From an uncultured Bdellovibrionales bacterium (GTDB lineage: Bacteria; Bdellovibrionota; Bdellovibrionia; Bdellovibrionales; JAMPXM01): a stretch of DNA of 59,507 bases. Shown in pieces: positions 24,479 through 33,034 of the stretch. The notes under the pieces were generated by a model. It was not told where the DNA came from and ran no database searches. It worked only from the letters and a program-made list of their open reading frames with translations. Numbering within the stretch: position 1 is the stretch's first letter; each line of letters starts with the position of its first letter. A program made the translations under genes and the position numbers. Location of the stretch: contig CALBDW010000143.1 in the NCBI GenBank assembly GCA_937927435.1, forward strand, positions 1 through 59,507, written 5' to 3'.

Positions 24479-26137
24479 TTAGTCGCGGCGTCTGATTTTC
24501 ATTTTGTAGCCGAAAGGCGTTCCTCCGGTCACATTGCCCGGACCGATTTTCGCAACCGAGCCGGGTACGGCGACTTCTTCAAGAGCTTTTTCGATCAAAA
24601 CCACTTGGGCCAAGCTTTGTGCCCGGCCCCGGATCGTGAGTTCCTCGTTGTCGATTTCCAGGAAGACGACGTCGTAACCTTGGTTAGGATCGTTTTTCGG
24701 CATCTTTTCCGATAATTTCGCGAGAACGTCGGCCGCCGAAATGTAATCATCCAGTTGCGAAAGGGCGTCTTGGTTTTTCAGACGGTCTTTTTGCGTGCGG
24801 ATGTAGCGCTGAATATTGACTTCAGTGAGTTGTCCTCCGCGTAGGTTCGCGGCTTTCGTTGCGGCTTCCTTCAATTGCTCGTCCGCGGCGTCTACGAGGC
24901 CTGCAGCGAGTTGGTCTCTCACGATCGAATACACGAAGAAGGCGACGAAGGCGGCGACAGCCACGTGAACTGGGACCCGCCACTTTTCCCAGAAACGTTT
25001 GAGCGCGACGTTTTCGCGTTCAAATTCTCCGCGGCGCAAATTGATCGCCGGGTTGCGCGGCCGCTTTAGGCCTTCAATCGCGAGGCCGAGAGCCGGTCCC
25101 GCAACCGCTTCCATCTGCGGTGTGACTTCAAAGCGAGTCGGTTTGTCGAGCAATGGCGTGAGATTCGCGTTCACGGGAATCTCGAGGCCTTGCGTCAGAT
25201 ACGCGCCCAAGTTCTGGATTCGGCTGACGCCGCCGTCGAGCTGGATCTCGCGGTAGTTGAGATTGAACTCCGATTTGATCTCGAGCAAGGAGAGCTTGAG
25301 TTCCTTAATGAGGAGGTCCACCTGCGAGGAAATCGCTTGCGAGAGCCGGAGTTGGTCGCGGCTCGCCCCCGTGCTGTTCATGAGGATGAAGCCGTTTGAT
25401 GTGAGGGTTTTCGTGGCCTCGAAGACAGAAATGCCGAAGTCGCGCGCGATGCTGTCGATGATGTCCCGTCCGCCCCACAGGATCGCCCGTGTCGCGACCA
25501 AGGCGTCCTCGCGGTAGACGAGGAGAAGGGAGTGCGAATGCCCGATGTGGAGGATCGCATGGGCGGAGGCGGCGGGCGGCGGAGCCTGGCCTTCTTCACT
25601 TTCGGGGATTTCCTTCGGGGGAAGAGCCGGGGGAGACGCGTCCCACTTTTCGAAAATATTGGCGTAAGCAAGCCCTTCGACGGAGACGATGTCGGGATCG
25701 AAGCCGCCGTCTTTGCAGACGTTGAGCGCTTCTTCGACCGAATCCTTGGGGCAGGCGACGCTGAGAATTTCGGCGTTCGGTCCCAATGTCTGAATGAGTT
25801 TGAAATCGAAGACTGTGTCGTCGACGTCGAGAGGAATGTCGTCTTCAAGCTCGAACGGCAGACTTTTCAGGATCTTAGTGCGTTCCTTGAAAGGAAACGT
25901 TTTAAAGTGAACGCTCACGCGTTCTTGGGGAACGCCGATCACCCAATGCGTCTGGTTGGGGTCGTAATTGACCGAGAAATTCCTCAAGGTCTCGATGATG
26001 TCGAGGCCCCGGTCACGGTTCGGGTCTTGCGAGAGCGGAAACTCGAAGAAATTGGTGAAGACATAGCCCTTCGACTTTTTCTCGAGCTCCGCGATCTTGA
26101 TGCTGTAACTGCCGAGGTCGACGCCAAGGACTTTCAT
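24479..26137 (-). CDS. gspL: Type II secretion system protein GspL
   Basis: GspL has a cytoplasmic actin-like domain that binds GspE and a single membrane helix leading to a periplasmic domain. The N-terminal part (MKVLGVDLGSYSIKIAELEK) has the PilM/FtsA-like first phosphate loop, and LDGGVSRIQNLGAYLTQGL matches the second half of the fold. One membrane segment (VAVAAFVAFFVYSIVRDQLA) near residue 400 precedes a PilN-like periplasmic domain. The ATG at 26137 is chosen over a TTG eight codons upstream because the family starts at MKVLG; GGAGG lies 11 bases before it. The length of 552 residues is longer than the common GspL because of a Pro/Glu-rich insertion near residues 185-200. Confidence 0.9.
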   Translation of the reverse strand: MKVLGVDLGSYSIKIAELEKKSKGYVFTNFFEFPLSQDPNRDRGLDIIETLRNFSVNYDPNQTHWVIGVPQERVSVHFKTFPFKERTKILKSLPFELEDDIPLDVDDTVFDFKLIQTLGPNAEILSVACPKDSVEEALNVCKDGGFDPDIVSVEGLAYANIFEKWDASPPALPPKEIPESEEGQAPPPAASAHAILHIGHSHSLLLVYREDALVATRAILWGGRDIIDSIARDFGISVFEATKTLTSNGFILMNSTGASRDQLRLSQAISSQVDLLIKELKLSLLEIKSEFNLNYREIQLDGGVSRIQNLGAYLTQGLEIPVNANLTPLLDKPTRFEVTPQMEAVAGPALGLAIEGLKRPRNPAINLRRGEFERENVALKRFWEKWRVPVHVAVAAFVAFFVYSIVRDQLAAGLVDAADEQLKEAATKAANLRGGQLTEVNIQRYIRTQKDRLKNQDALSQLDDYISAADVLAKLSEKMPKNDPNQGYDVVFLEIDNEELTIRGRAQSLAQVVLIEKALEEVAVPGSVAKIGPGNVTGGTPFGYKMKIRRRD

Positions 26138-26177
26138 GCTGCTTAAGGCCTCCGGTCTCAATAAATTCTACTGTGCC

Positions 26178-27443
26178 TTAGGTTTCGTTCCAATAGACAA
26201 TATTCGGTCTTTCGTTTGGCACCTGTCTCGGCTGCTGAGCCGGAGTCGGCGTCGGCGTCGCTCCACCCTGAGGTCCGCCGGGGACACCGCCCGGATTGCC
26301 ACCCGGAGGCGGCGGTGTCGGCACCGGAGTCGGTGTCGGGAAAAACGACTTTAGTTGGGCAAGAACGCGGTCGTAATCGTAAACGATCGCGGTGATCGTG
26401 CGCTGAACTTTGCCCGAAACTCCCGTGCTGATGATCCGGAAGTTGAACTCGGGCTCGACCAAGATATTGATCGCCGGTTTGCCCGTCCTCGGATCGATGA
26501 GATTTTCCCTTCGTACGCCGAGGCTCGCCACGAAATCCAGAAAGCTGCCGGCGTCTTTCAAGATTGGCGTGTCTTCCTTGCTGCGTTCTTCGATCAAGCG
26601 GTCTACTTGATCCTCGGTGAGCCCGAAGGCGGCCTTAAGAACTTCGCGCGAGGCGTATTTCACGTTGATCGCCTTTGCCCCGTAAATCGTCACGCGTGGG
26701 AGGAGGATGTTGTAAAACTCGTCGGTCATCCCGTCGACCAGGTGAAGTTCTTCGAATGTCTTGAATGGTTGGTTCGGCGGAAACTTCACGGTGGCCGTGT
26801 TCAGGTGCTGATACAAAGACTGCTCATCTCCTCCTTGGTTGCCGGATTGCACGTCGTCTGGGTCGACCCAATCCTTGATGTTGTGAACCAGGCGGGTGAA
26901 ATCGTATCCCGAGTACTTGGCGGCGAACTCCTCGTCGCTTTCGAGCTTGGCTTGGAAGATGCCCACCAGTTGGTCGATCGTTTGTTGTACCATAGGCTCG
27001 TTGTTTTCGAGGGCCAAAAGTGTCAGGTCGATTTTCGAACTTTCGCTTTCAATCGTCGTAACGTACTGGCCTTCCATGTAGCTGGCTTTGACGGCGGCGT
27101 TGATCTGGTCCTTATCGACGGTTGAAATGTCTTGCGGGAGGGTCGGAGGCCAGCTGAAGGGCATCTGCCAGATCAGATCGAGCATCGGCATCTGGTTGGC
27201 CGTTTCGCCGAGGGCGGCGACGACTTTGCGGTAAATGTGAAGCCTGAGGAGGCTCAGTTCGACGCCGGCTTTGGCGGCGTAGTGCGCGCGCACCTGGTTG
27301 ACCGACTGGGAACTCACGACGAACTCGACGCTTGTCTCGTACATCACCTCGGTGGCGATGATGGTGAGCATGACGACCGTGAAAATCGCGAGCATCATCG
27401 CGGCCCCGGCCTCGTTCTTCAGGGTGGCGAGGAATTTCCTCAT
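26178..27443 (-). CDS. gspK: Type II secretion minor pseudopilin GspK
   Basis: GspK is the largest minor pseudopilin and caps the pseudopilus tip with GspI and GspJ. The prepilin site is NEAG followed by AAMMLAIFTVVMLTIIATEV. As usual for GspK, the Glu normally found at position 5 is missing (Leu here). The large alpha domain inserted in the pilin fold is visible (YDFTRLVHNIKDWVDPDD, FKTFEELHLVDGMT, INVKYASREVLKAAFGL). The C-terminal ~55 residues are extremely Pro/Gly/Thr-rich (PTPTPVPTPPPPGG), far beyond the normal GspK end. The ATG overlaps the gspJ stop as ATGA. Confidence 0.93.
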   Translation of the reverse strand: MRKFLATLKNEAGAAMMLAIFTVVMLTIIATEVMYETSVEFVVSSQSVNQVRAHYAAKAGVELSLLRLHIYRKVVAALGETANQMPMLDLIWQMPFSWPPTLPQDISTVDKDQINAAVKASYMEGQYVTTIESESSKIDLTLLALENNEPMVQQTIDQLVGIFQAKLESDEEFAAKYSGYDFTRLVHNIKDWVDPDDVQSGNQGGDEQSLYQHLNTATVKFPPNQPFKTFEELHLVDGMTDEFYNILLPRVTIYGAKAINVKYASREVLKAAFGLTEDQVDRLIEERSKEDTPILKDAGSFLDFVASLGVRRENLIDPRTGKPAINILVEPEFNFRIISTGVSGKVQRTITAIVYDYDRVLAQLKSFFPTPTPVPTPPPPGGNPGGVPGGPQGGATPTPTPAQQPRQVPNERPNIVYWNET

Positions 27444-28306
27444 TGTGGACCTCCGGGACGCGGTCTTCGCGGCGCGCCTTGTTGCCCAGGGCTCGGGCTC
27501 GGTTCCGGACGCGGATTATTCTCGAAGCGGATGGGCGCGAGGATCGTTTGCGTCGCGGGCCGGTCCTTCGGGTTGTTTTTGTCGTGCACCGTGAGCGTGA
27601 TTTCGACGGCGTAAGGGAATTTATCGCGGGTCACGTCGTTTCCGTCTTTGCCTGTCCGCCAAGTGTCCACGTAATCCTGGTGCTCTGGTCCCAAATAGCG
27701 AAGTTTGAACTCTTCCACGTTTTCAAGAAGCATGGTCTCTGGTCCCGGCTTATCGAGTTCATCGTCAAGAATGGGTGAACTTGCGCGAAAGAGACACTGG
27801 CTCGTTATGAGACCGCGCGGGCCCGGAAGTCGACACGACTTGACGTAATATCCGACCTTCGCCTGATCGCTTGTTTGCTCGTCACGAATGGTTCGCACGT
27901 TCGAGAGCGTCGTGAAGAAGAGGGAATCGGGATTCCCGATGAAGCCGGTATAGTTGGGCGGGCAGGGCTTGGGTGTCGCTGTAGGTTCAACGCCCCACGC
28001 GGCGCCTGGGGAAGAACGAGGAGGCCCTCCGGCGGCCCCTGGGGTCGGTTGTGCTTGAATCGCGTTTGTCAGTTTGCAGTGGATATCCTGATAATGGAAA
28101 GCGGCTGCGATATCCGCGCGCATGATGCGGAGGGCATCGTTGAGTCGTGACTCGCGATCGATTTCGCTCGTCACCAAATTCTTATTTGAAATTCCGGATC
28201 GAATAGCTTGTGTCGTTAGAAGAGAGAGAATCGCCATGATGGCGAGCGCCACCATCACTTCTAGAAGTGTGAAACCGGCGTGGCGAAACTTCGGGATGTG
28301 CTTCAC
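27440..28306 (-). CDS. gspJ: Type II secretion minor pseudopilin GspJ
   Basis: GspJ forms the pseudopilus tip complex with GspI and GspK. The prepilin signature is HAG followed by FTLLEVMVALAIM, with Glu5 present. I place the start at GTG 28306, which overlaps the gspI stop as GTGA and gives a normal 10-residue leader (VKHIPKFRHAG). The frame stays open far upstream, but that part is only the shadow of gspI. The body carries an Ala/Gly/Pro-rich insertion near residues 80-115 (PTPGAAGGPPRSSPG) and a Pro/Arg/Gly-rich tail (RPEPSPSPGQQGAPRR). Two Cys pairs may form disulfides in the periplasm. It would be processed by a prepilin peptidase not encoded here. Confidence 0.93.
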   Translation of the reverse strand: MKHIPKFRHAGFTLLEVMVALAIMAILSLLTTQAIRSGISNKNLVTSEIDRESRLNDALRIMRADIAAAFHYQDIHCKLTNAIQAQPTPGAAGGPPRSSPGAAWGVEPTATPKPCPPNYTGFIGNPDSLFFTTLSNVRTIRDEQTSDQAKVGYYVKSCRLPGPRGLITSQCLFRASSPILDDELDKPGPETMLLENVEEFKLRYLGPEHQDYVDTWRTGKDGNDVTRDKFPYAVEITLTVHDKNNPKDRPATQTILAPIRFENNPRPEPSPSPGQQGAPRRPRPGGPQ

Positions 28307-28857
28307 TGGCCGAGCCCTCCGACGCCCGCGGCTCCCGCGCCTGGAATGCCCGGCACTCCCGGGATCGGGATCTCTTTCTTGTAATCGACGAAGTAAGAAG
28401 TAACCGTGTGGCGGATTTCTTTTCCGCCGCGGCTTTTGTAATAAACCGTCACGCTGACTTCCTTGACGGCTTCTTTGATGTATTTCGACATCGTGTCGAC
28501 GAGCATCAAAGTCATCTCGTTGGCGCCCCCCTCCTGGGCGGTCAGAACACCGCTTAAGTTCGGCATTTCGAACGGCTGCGATTTCATCGTCCAACGGTAG
28601 CCTGGGAATTTCACGCCGAAATCGCCCGCCTCCTCCTCCGGAATTTCGGAAACGGCTTTTTCTTTCGCCATGACCTCGTACTCGGTCATTTTCCGTTCAA
28701 GAAGCATCGCAATGTTGTTGTTGATGCGGGCATTTCGGACGCGGTTGAAGTTGCCGCTCCATGCGGTGGCGAGCACCATGACAGCGCCGCTCATGATCAG
28801 CGTCGCCACAAGCACTTCGAGCAAGGTGAAGCCGAGGTCTCCGGTCCCGCGTCTCAT
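28303..28857 (-). CDS. gspI: Type II secretion minor pseudopilin GspI
   Basis: GspI nucleates the tip complex of the pseudopilus. The prepilin motif is GDLG followed by FTLLEVLVATLIMSGAVMVL, with Glu5 and a very short leader (MRRGTGDLG). The remaining 184-residue protein has the GspI-like ARINNNIAMLLERKMTEYE helix and GYRWTMKSQPFEM. The C-terminal 22 residues are Pro/Gly/Ala-rich (IPGVPGIPGAGAAGVGG). The ATG overlaps the gspH stop by 4 bases and AAGGAG lies 11 bases upstream, and its own stop overlaps the gspJ GTG, so translation through H-I-J-K looks coupled. Confidence 0.93.
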   Translation of the reverse strand: MRRGTGDLGFTLLEVLVATLIMSGAVMVLATAWSGNFNRVRNARINNNIAMLLERKMTEYEVMAKEKAVSEIPEEEAGDFGVKFPGYRWTMKSQPFEMPNLSGVLTAQEGGANEMTLMLVDTMSKYIKEAVKEVSVTVYYKSRGGKEIRHTVTSYFVDYKKEIPIPGVPGIPGAGAAGVGGLGQ

Positions 28858-29504
28858 TGCCCTTGAATCTCCTTAAGCGAAACTTTCCGCTCATAGACGT
28901 CGGCCCGTCCGGTCAGAGGATTGATCGCGATCGTCCAATGGTGGTTGTCTCCGCTTGCAAGATGGATCGCCGCCGCCTCGCTTAAGCCTTGCGGGAAGAA
29001 GTGAATGAAGGCCGCTCCGCTCGTGATGATTTCGGAGCGCGACGCCAGTTCGACGCTTTCGAAAATCAGTCCGCGCGGGAGCCGTTCGGGTTCTTTAAGG
29101 ATGCGCGTGTCCATTTCAAATCTCGTTTTCGGTTTTTCTTCACGGGCGAAGCTCGACAGGCGTTCGAGTTCTTTTTCCTGTTCTTCGGTGAGAATGGGGG
29201 CGTTGCCGGGCGCCGATTCGATCCAATAGCTGTGCCCCTTTTCATCGTTCATGCTGATCACGATGCGCATGGTGGAATTGGTGAGCCGGGCCAAATTCCG
29301 GACTTCGCGGGTCATAACGGCGATCCGGCGCACCGCCGTCCGCATCTGCGAACTGGAGCTGAATAAACGAGGGGCGCCGATTGCGAGGATTCCCGCAATG
29401 ATCGCGATAACAAGCATGACTTCAATCAGCGTGAATCCTTTCGCTGATTGTCTCAGACGTGAGGGTTGAATCGCGTGCCTCCATGCCGAATGTCGTAGCA
29501 GCAA
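28854..29504 (-). CDS. gspH: Type II secretion minor pseudopilin GspH
   Basis: GspH is a minor pseudopilin thought to join the GspG fibre to the tip complex. The prepilin motif is QSAKG followed by FTLIEVMLVIAIIAGILAI with Glu5. The rest has the beta-rich GspH domain (TMRIVISMNDEKGHSYWIE, GAAFIHFFPQGLS, HHWTIAINPLTG). No ATG or GTG starts the frame. The coordinates given use TTG 29504, which has no ribosome-binding site. An ATT at 29471 lies 6 bases after GGAGG and would give a normal short leader (11 residues). The gene follows gspG after 120 bases containing a strong hairpin, and its stop overlaps gspI. Confidence 0.9.
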   Translation of the reverse strand: MLLRHSAWRHAIQPSRLRQSAKGFTLIEVMLVIAIIAGILAIGAPRLFSSSSQMRTAVRRIAVMTREVRNLARLTNSTMRIVISMNDEKGHSYWIESAPGNAPILTEEQEKELERLSSFAREEKPKTRFEMDTRILKEPERLPRGLIFESVELASRSEIITSGAAFIHFFPQGLSEAAAIHLASGDNHHWTIAINPLTGRADVYERKVSLKEIQGQ

Positions 29505-29585
29505 TAGCGTATCAAAAAATACTGAAGAATACAGGGGAATGCAGAAGAATACGGAAGAATAAAGGTCCGAGGTGGGATTGGGAAA

Positions 29586-29616
29586 GAGGGGAACGTTCGG
29601 CCGAAGCGTTCCCCTC
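29586..29616 (-). repeat. Strong hairpin between gspG and gspH
   Basis: Arms GAGGGGAACG (29586-29595) and CGTTCCCCTC (29607-29616) are perfect complements, and the loop contains TTCGGCCGAA, itself a palindrome. The structure starts 8 bases after the gspG stop on the minus strand and is followed only by TTTCCC. It could be a leaky terminator or an mRNA 3'-end stabiliser that raises GspG over the downstream minor pseudopilins. Confidence 0.75.
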
Positions 29617-29623
29617 AGAGAAC

Positions 29624-30082
29624 TTATTCGTCCAAAGTGATGTCTTTGTTGACGCCGGTTCCGCCCGGTCTCTTATCGGCTCCATGCGACATGAGCGTGA
29701 AGCGGGTGCCGTCGGATTCGTAGATAAAGTCGTTGCCCCAGCGGTCTTTCAACTGGCTTTTCTTCAAGTAGGGGTCCGGACCCCAGTTCGGGCAGACGTC
29801 GCTGCCCGGATCTTCAACAAGAGCCATCAGGCCTTGTTCGGTCGTCGGATAGGAATTGCACGCCAAGTTGTAAGCTTCGAGTTGTTTGGCGATTTCGCGC
29901 ATGGCGATCTTCGTCTGTTCGATTTGCGACTTCCGGTATTGGTTCATCGCGGTGGTGCCGAGAACTCCGATGAGACCGGCCAGGATCGCCATCACGATCA
30001 TGATCTCGATGAGGGTCATACCGCGCTGGTCGCGGCCTTTTTTCATCAATTCGTTCAATTTTGCAAATCGTGCCATCCGCAT
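29624..30082 (-). CDS. gspG: Type II secretion major pseudopilin GspG
   Basis: GspG polymerises into the pseudopilus that pushes substrates through the secretin. The prepilin motif is RDQRG followed by MTLIEIMIVMAILAGLIGVLG with Glu5. The GspG-specific C-terminal half is clear: NSYPTTEQGLMALVEDP, WGNDFIYESDG and FTLMSHGADKRPGGTG, the last being part of the calcium-binding loop. I chose the ATG at 30082 because GAGGAG lies 6 bases upstream; a TTG two codons earlier would touch the Shine-Dalgarno site. The length (152 residues, leader about 20) is normal. It lies 20 bases after gspF. Confidence 0.96.
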   Translation of the reverse strand: MRMARFAKLNELMKKGRDQRGMTLIEIMIVMAILAGLIGVLGTTAMNQYRKSQIEQTKIAMREIAKQLEAYNLACNSYPTTEQGLMALVEDPGSDVCPNWGPDPYLKKSQLKDRWGNDFIYESDGTRFTLMSHGADKRPGGTGVNKDITLDE

Positions 30083-30102
30083 TCTCAACTCCTCATTGAC
30101 CT

Positions 30103-31320
30103 CTACCGGCTTCCGAGATTCGCCATTTCAAACATGGGAACCATGATGGAAAACACAATGACTCCGATCACTCCGCCCATCATAATAATCATGACGGGCT
30201 CAAGCAAGGCGGTCAAACCGCTGATCTGAGTTTTAACTTGAAAATCATAACTATCGCTGACTTGCGTCAGCATGTTTTCAAGCTCGCCTGTTTTCTCGCC
30301 GATGTTAATCATGTGGGTCACGATGGGAGGAAATTGCCCAGATCGCTTCAATGGAAGCGCTATGGATTCACCCTCGCTAATATTGTTCCTGGCTTCTTCA
30401 ATCGCGGAGGCCAAGACGCTGTTGCCCACGACGTTCTTGACGATATCCATGGCTTGAAGCATCGGAACGCCGCCGGTCAGCAACGTGGCGAGTGTACGGG
30501 TAAACCGGGATACGGCGATCATCCGCGCGAGTTTACCGACGATTGGAGTTTTGAGCACAATTTTGTCCCAAGTTTTCGAGCCTGATTCGGAGTTTTTCCA
30601 GTTTCGGAAGAGGAAGACGGAGCCGACGATACCGATCAGGATGGCCCACCAGTAGTTCACCATGAACCCTGAAATTCCGATCACCAACTGGGTATACCAG
30701 GGGAGTTCGAGTTCGGCGCTCTCGAAGACCGCCTGCATTTTCGGGATCACGAAGATGAACATCACAGCGAGCATGATGTTGACGAAAATCACCATGATCA
30801 CCGGATAGAGCATCGCTGATTTGATTTTCGCATTCAGTTCGTTCTCAGCTTCGGTGAATTCGGCGAGCCTCAGTAGGATGACGTCAAGGGTACCCGAAGC
30901 TTCGCCGGCCTCGCACATCGTGACGTAAATCTTGTTAAAGATCTTCGGGTATTTTTGCAGGCCCTTGTGGAAAGCGGCGCCTTCGTTGACCATGTTTTTG
31001 ATGTCCGCGACCGCTTCACGCAGGGTCGGGTTTTCTACCTGGTCCGCGACCGCCGTCAGCGATTCGACGAGTGGAATGTTCGCCTTAAGCAGGGTGGCGA
31101 GCTGTCTCGTCATGGCGGCGCGGTCTTGCACGCTGACGCCGCCCGACGTGGAGATCTTTTTCCGGGCCGTCTGTTTGGCTTTTGCCTTATCGCGCAGCTC
31201 GACGACGAAGATACCTTCCTTCTTGAGCTTCGCGCGCGCGTTCCGGATGTTGTCGGCATCGATCGTGGAGCGTACGGTTTTACCCGACTGAGTGATGCCT
31301 TTGTACTCGAATAACGGCAT
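30103..31320 (-). CDS. gspF: Type II secretion inner-membrane protein GspF
   Basis: GspF is the polytopic platform protein of the type II machine and contacts the GspE ATPase. The 405-residue protein has the two repeated cytoplasmic GspF domains, the first with RQLATLLKANIPLVESLTAV and the second with RTLATLLTGGVPMLQAMDIV. Three membrane segments follow the usual pattern (VIMVIFVNIMLAVMFIFVIP, NYWWAILIGIVGSVFLF, VMIIMMGGVIGVIVFSIMVP). The ATG is 3 bases after the gspE stop with no strong ribosome-binding site, so it is probably translated by coupling. Confidence 0.96.
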   Translation of the reverse strand: MPLFEYKGITQSGKTVRSTIDADNIRNARAKLKKEGIFVVELRDKAKAKQTARKKISTSGGVSVQDRAAMTRQLATLLKANIPLVESLTAVADQVENPTLREAVADIKNMVNEGAAFHKGLQKYPKIFNKIYVTMCEAGEASGTLDVILLRLAEFTEAENELNAKIKSAMLYPVIMVIFVNIMLAVMFIFVIPKMQAVFESAELELPWYTQLVIGISGFMVNYWWAILIGIVGSVFLFRNWKNSESGSKTWDKIVLKTPIVGKLARMIAVSRFTRTLATLLTGGVPMLQAMDIVKNVVGNSVLASAIEEARNNISEGESIALPLKRSGQFPPIVTHMINIGEKTGELENMLTQVSDSYDFQVKTQISGLTALLEPVMIIMMGGVIGVIVFSIMVPMFEMANLGSR

Positions 31321-31323
31321 TGC

Positions 31324-33009
31324 TTAGAGATCCACCTGCGTATTGCTTAGAACTTCTTCAATCGTCGTAATGCCTTTCAGTACTTTCTCGATACCATGTT
31401 CGCGGAAGGTTTTCATCCCTTGCGCGATCGCGGCCTTTTTGATCGTTCCGCCGTCCTTCCTCTGCATGATCAGGCTGCGGATTTCCTCGTTCACCATGAG
31501 GAGTTCTTGAATCAGCGTCCGGCCGAGATAACCTTTGCCGTTGCAATGCTCGCAGCCCACGGCTCGGTGGATGTCGCCCCCCTCGATGTCGGCTCTCGTG
31601 AGCCCGAGCGAGGAGAGTTCGAAGTCGGTCGGTTTATATGGCGCCTTACAGTGCGGGCAGAGGACGCGTACGAGCCGCTGGGCGATTACGCCCATGAGCG
31701 ACGTCGCGATGAGGAACGGCTCACATCCGAAGTCGATAAGACGCGGGAAGGCGCCCGCCGCATCGTTCGTGTGTAGTGTGCTCAAGACCAAGTGACCCGT
31801 TAAGCTCGCGCTGATGGCGAGTTCCGTCGTTTCGAGGTCGCGGATCTCACCGATCATGATGATATCGGGGTCCTGACGTAGGAACGCGCGCAAGCCCGCC
31901 GCGAAGGTGAGTCCGATCTTCGAATTCACCTGCACCTGACCGATCCCGTGAATCCTCTGTTCCACCGGGTCTTCGATGGTGAGGATGTTCACGGACGGGT
32001 GGTTCAGCTTCGAAAGACACGCGTAGAGCGTCGTCGATTTACCCGAACCCGTCGGGCCTGTGACGAGCAGAATGCCGTAGGAACGCTGGAGCAAGTCGTT
32101 GTTGAGCTTGTCGAGGCTGTCCTCGGAGAAACCGAGCTGCTCGAGCTGTAGAATGACGTTCGAGCGGTCCTGCAGACGCAAGACGAGGCGCTCGCCGAAC
32201 GCGGTCGGCACGCAGTTGAGACGGATATCGATGTCTTTACCGCCCACTTTGAGCGGGATCCGTCCGTCTTGCGGCAAACGTTTTTCGGCGATGTTGAGGT
32301 TCCCCATCACCTTGATCCTCGAGGTGATGGCGTTTTGGAGTTTCTTCGGCGGTTTAAAGACGTCAAAGAGCACGCCGTCGATACGGAACCGCACGACCAT
32401 GTCTTTCTCGTACGGCTCGATATGAATATCCGACGCCTTTTCTTTCACGGCGCGGAAGAGCAGGGTGTTCACCAGCTTGATCACCGGAGCGTCGTCTTCT
32501 CCGGCTTCAAGGAGGTCGATGATCGGCTCGTCCAGGTCGTAATCTTCCTCTTCGATGTCGTCGAGTCCTTGGAGAGCTGCGGTGCTCTTTTCGTAAACCC
32601 GGTTGATCGCTTCGATCAGCCGGTTCTTCGTCGTCATCATCGGCACGGTCCGCTTCTTGAAAAGCACGCGCAGATCGTCGAGGATCCGCGTGTTGAGCGG
32701 ATTCGTGGTGAGAATAATGACTTGGGTCGCTTCTTCCTTGAAGGGGAGGATTTCGTGTTTCTTGGCGTAGTTGATCGGAATATTGCTGATCAGGTCGATC
32801 GGGATCTCTGCGATGGGGATGTCTTTCAAATAGGGGATCCCCATCCGCGAGCAAAGCTCGCTCAGAAGGTCGTCGACCGAGCTGCTTTCCTTCGGTGCCA
32901 GGCAGTCGCGGAGCGTGCCGCCCCCTTCAAGCGAGAGCGAAAGAAGGCTGTCCAGTTGCTCTTGAGTGAGACTGGTGTTCTTTAAGAGAACGCTGTCGAG
33001 TTGTTGCAC
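31324..33009 (-). CDS. gspE: Type II secretion ATPase GspE
   Basis: GspE is the hexameric ATPase that powers pseudopilus assembly. An N-terminal domain resembling the GspL-binding region of the family comes first. The catalytic core has GPTGSGKSTTLY (Walker A), the Asp box LTIEDPVEQ, the Walker B IIMIGEIRD and the His box TLHTNDAAGAFPRL. The tetracysteine zinc element is intact (CPHC, then CEHC about 40 residues on). I place the start at GTG 33009, since AAGGAG lies 9 bases upstream; the in-frame TTG at 33018 would directly abut that site. The length of 561 residues is normal. It lies 25 bases after gspD and 3 before gspF. Confidence 0.95.
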   Translation of the reverse strand: MQQLDSVLLKNTSLTQEQLDSLLSLSLEGGGTLRDCLAPKESSSVDDLLSELCSRMGIPYLKDIPIAEIPIDLISNIPINYAKKHEILPFKEEATQVIILTTNPLNTRILDDLRVLFKKRTVPMMTTKNRLIEAINRVYEKSTAALQGLDDIEEEDYDLDEPIIDLLEAGEDDAPVIKLVNTLLFRAVKEKASDIHIEPYEKDMVVRFRIDGVLFDVFKPPKKLQNAITSRIKVMGNLNIAEKRLPQDGRIPLKVGGKDIDIRLNCVPTAFGERLVLRLQDRSNVILQLEQLGFSEDSLDKLNNDLLQRSYGILLVTGPTGSGKSTTLYACLSKLNHPSVNILTIEDPVEQRIHGIGQVQVNSKIGLTFAAGLRAFLRQDPDIIMIGEIRDLETTELAISASLTGHLVLSTLHTNDAAGAFPRLIDFGCEPFLIATSLMGVIAQRLVRVLCPHCKAPYKPTDFELSSLGLTRADIEGGDIHRAVGCEHCNGKGYLGRTLIQELLMVNEEIRSLIMQRKDGGTIKKAAIAQGMKTFREHGIEKVLKGITTIEEVLSNTQVDL

Positions 33010-33034
33010 GCTCGCCAACTCCTTTCCCTCCCAA

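Noticed and set aside
28307..28594. Upstream extension of the gspJ frame
   Set aside because: It is the shadow of gspI in another frame; the GTG overlapping the gspI stop gives a normal prepilin leader.
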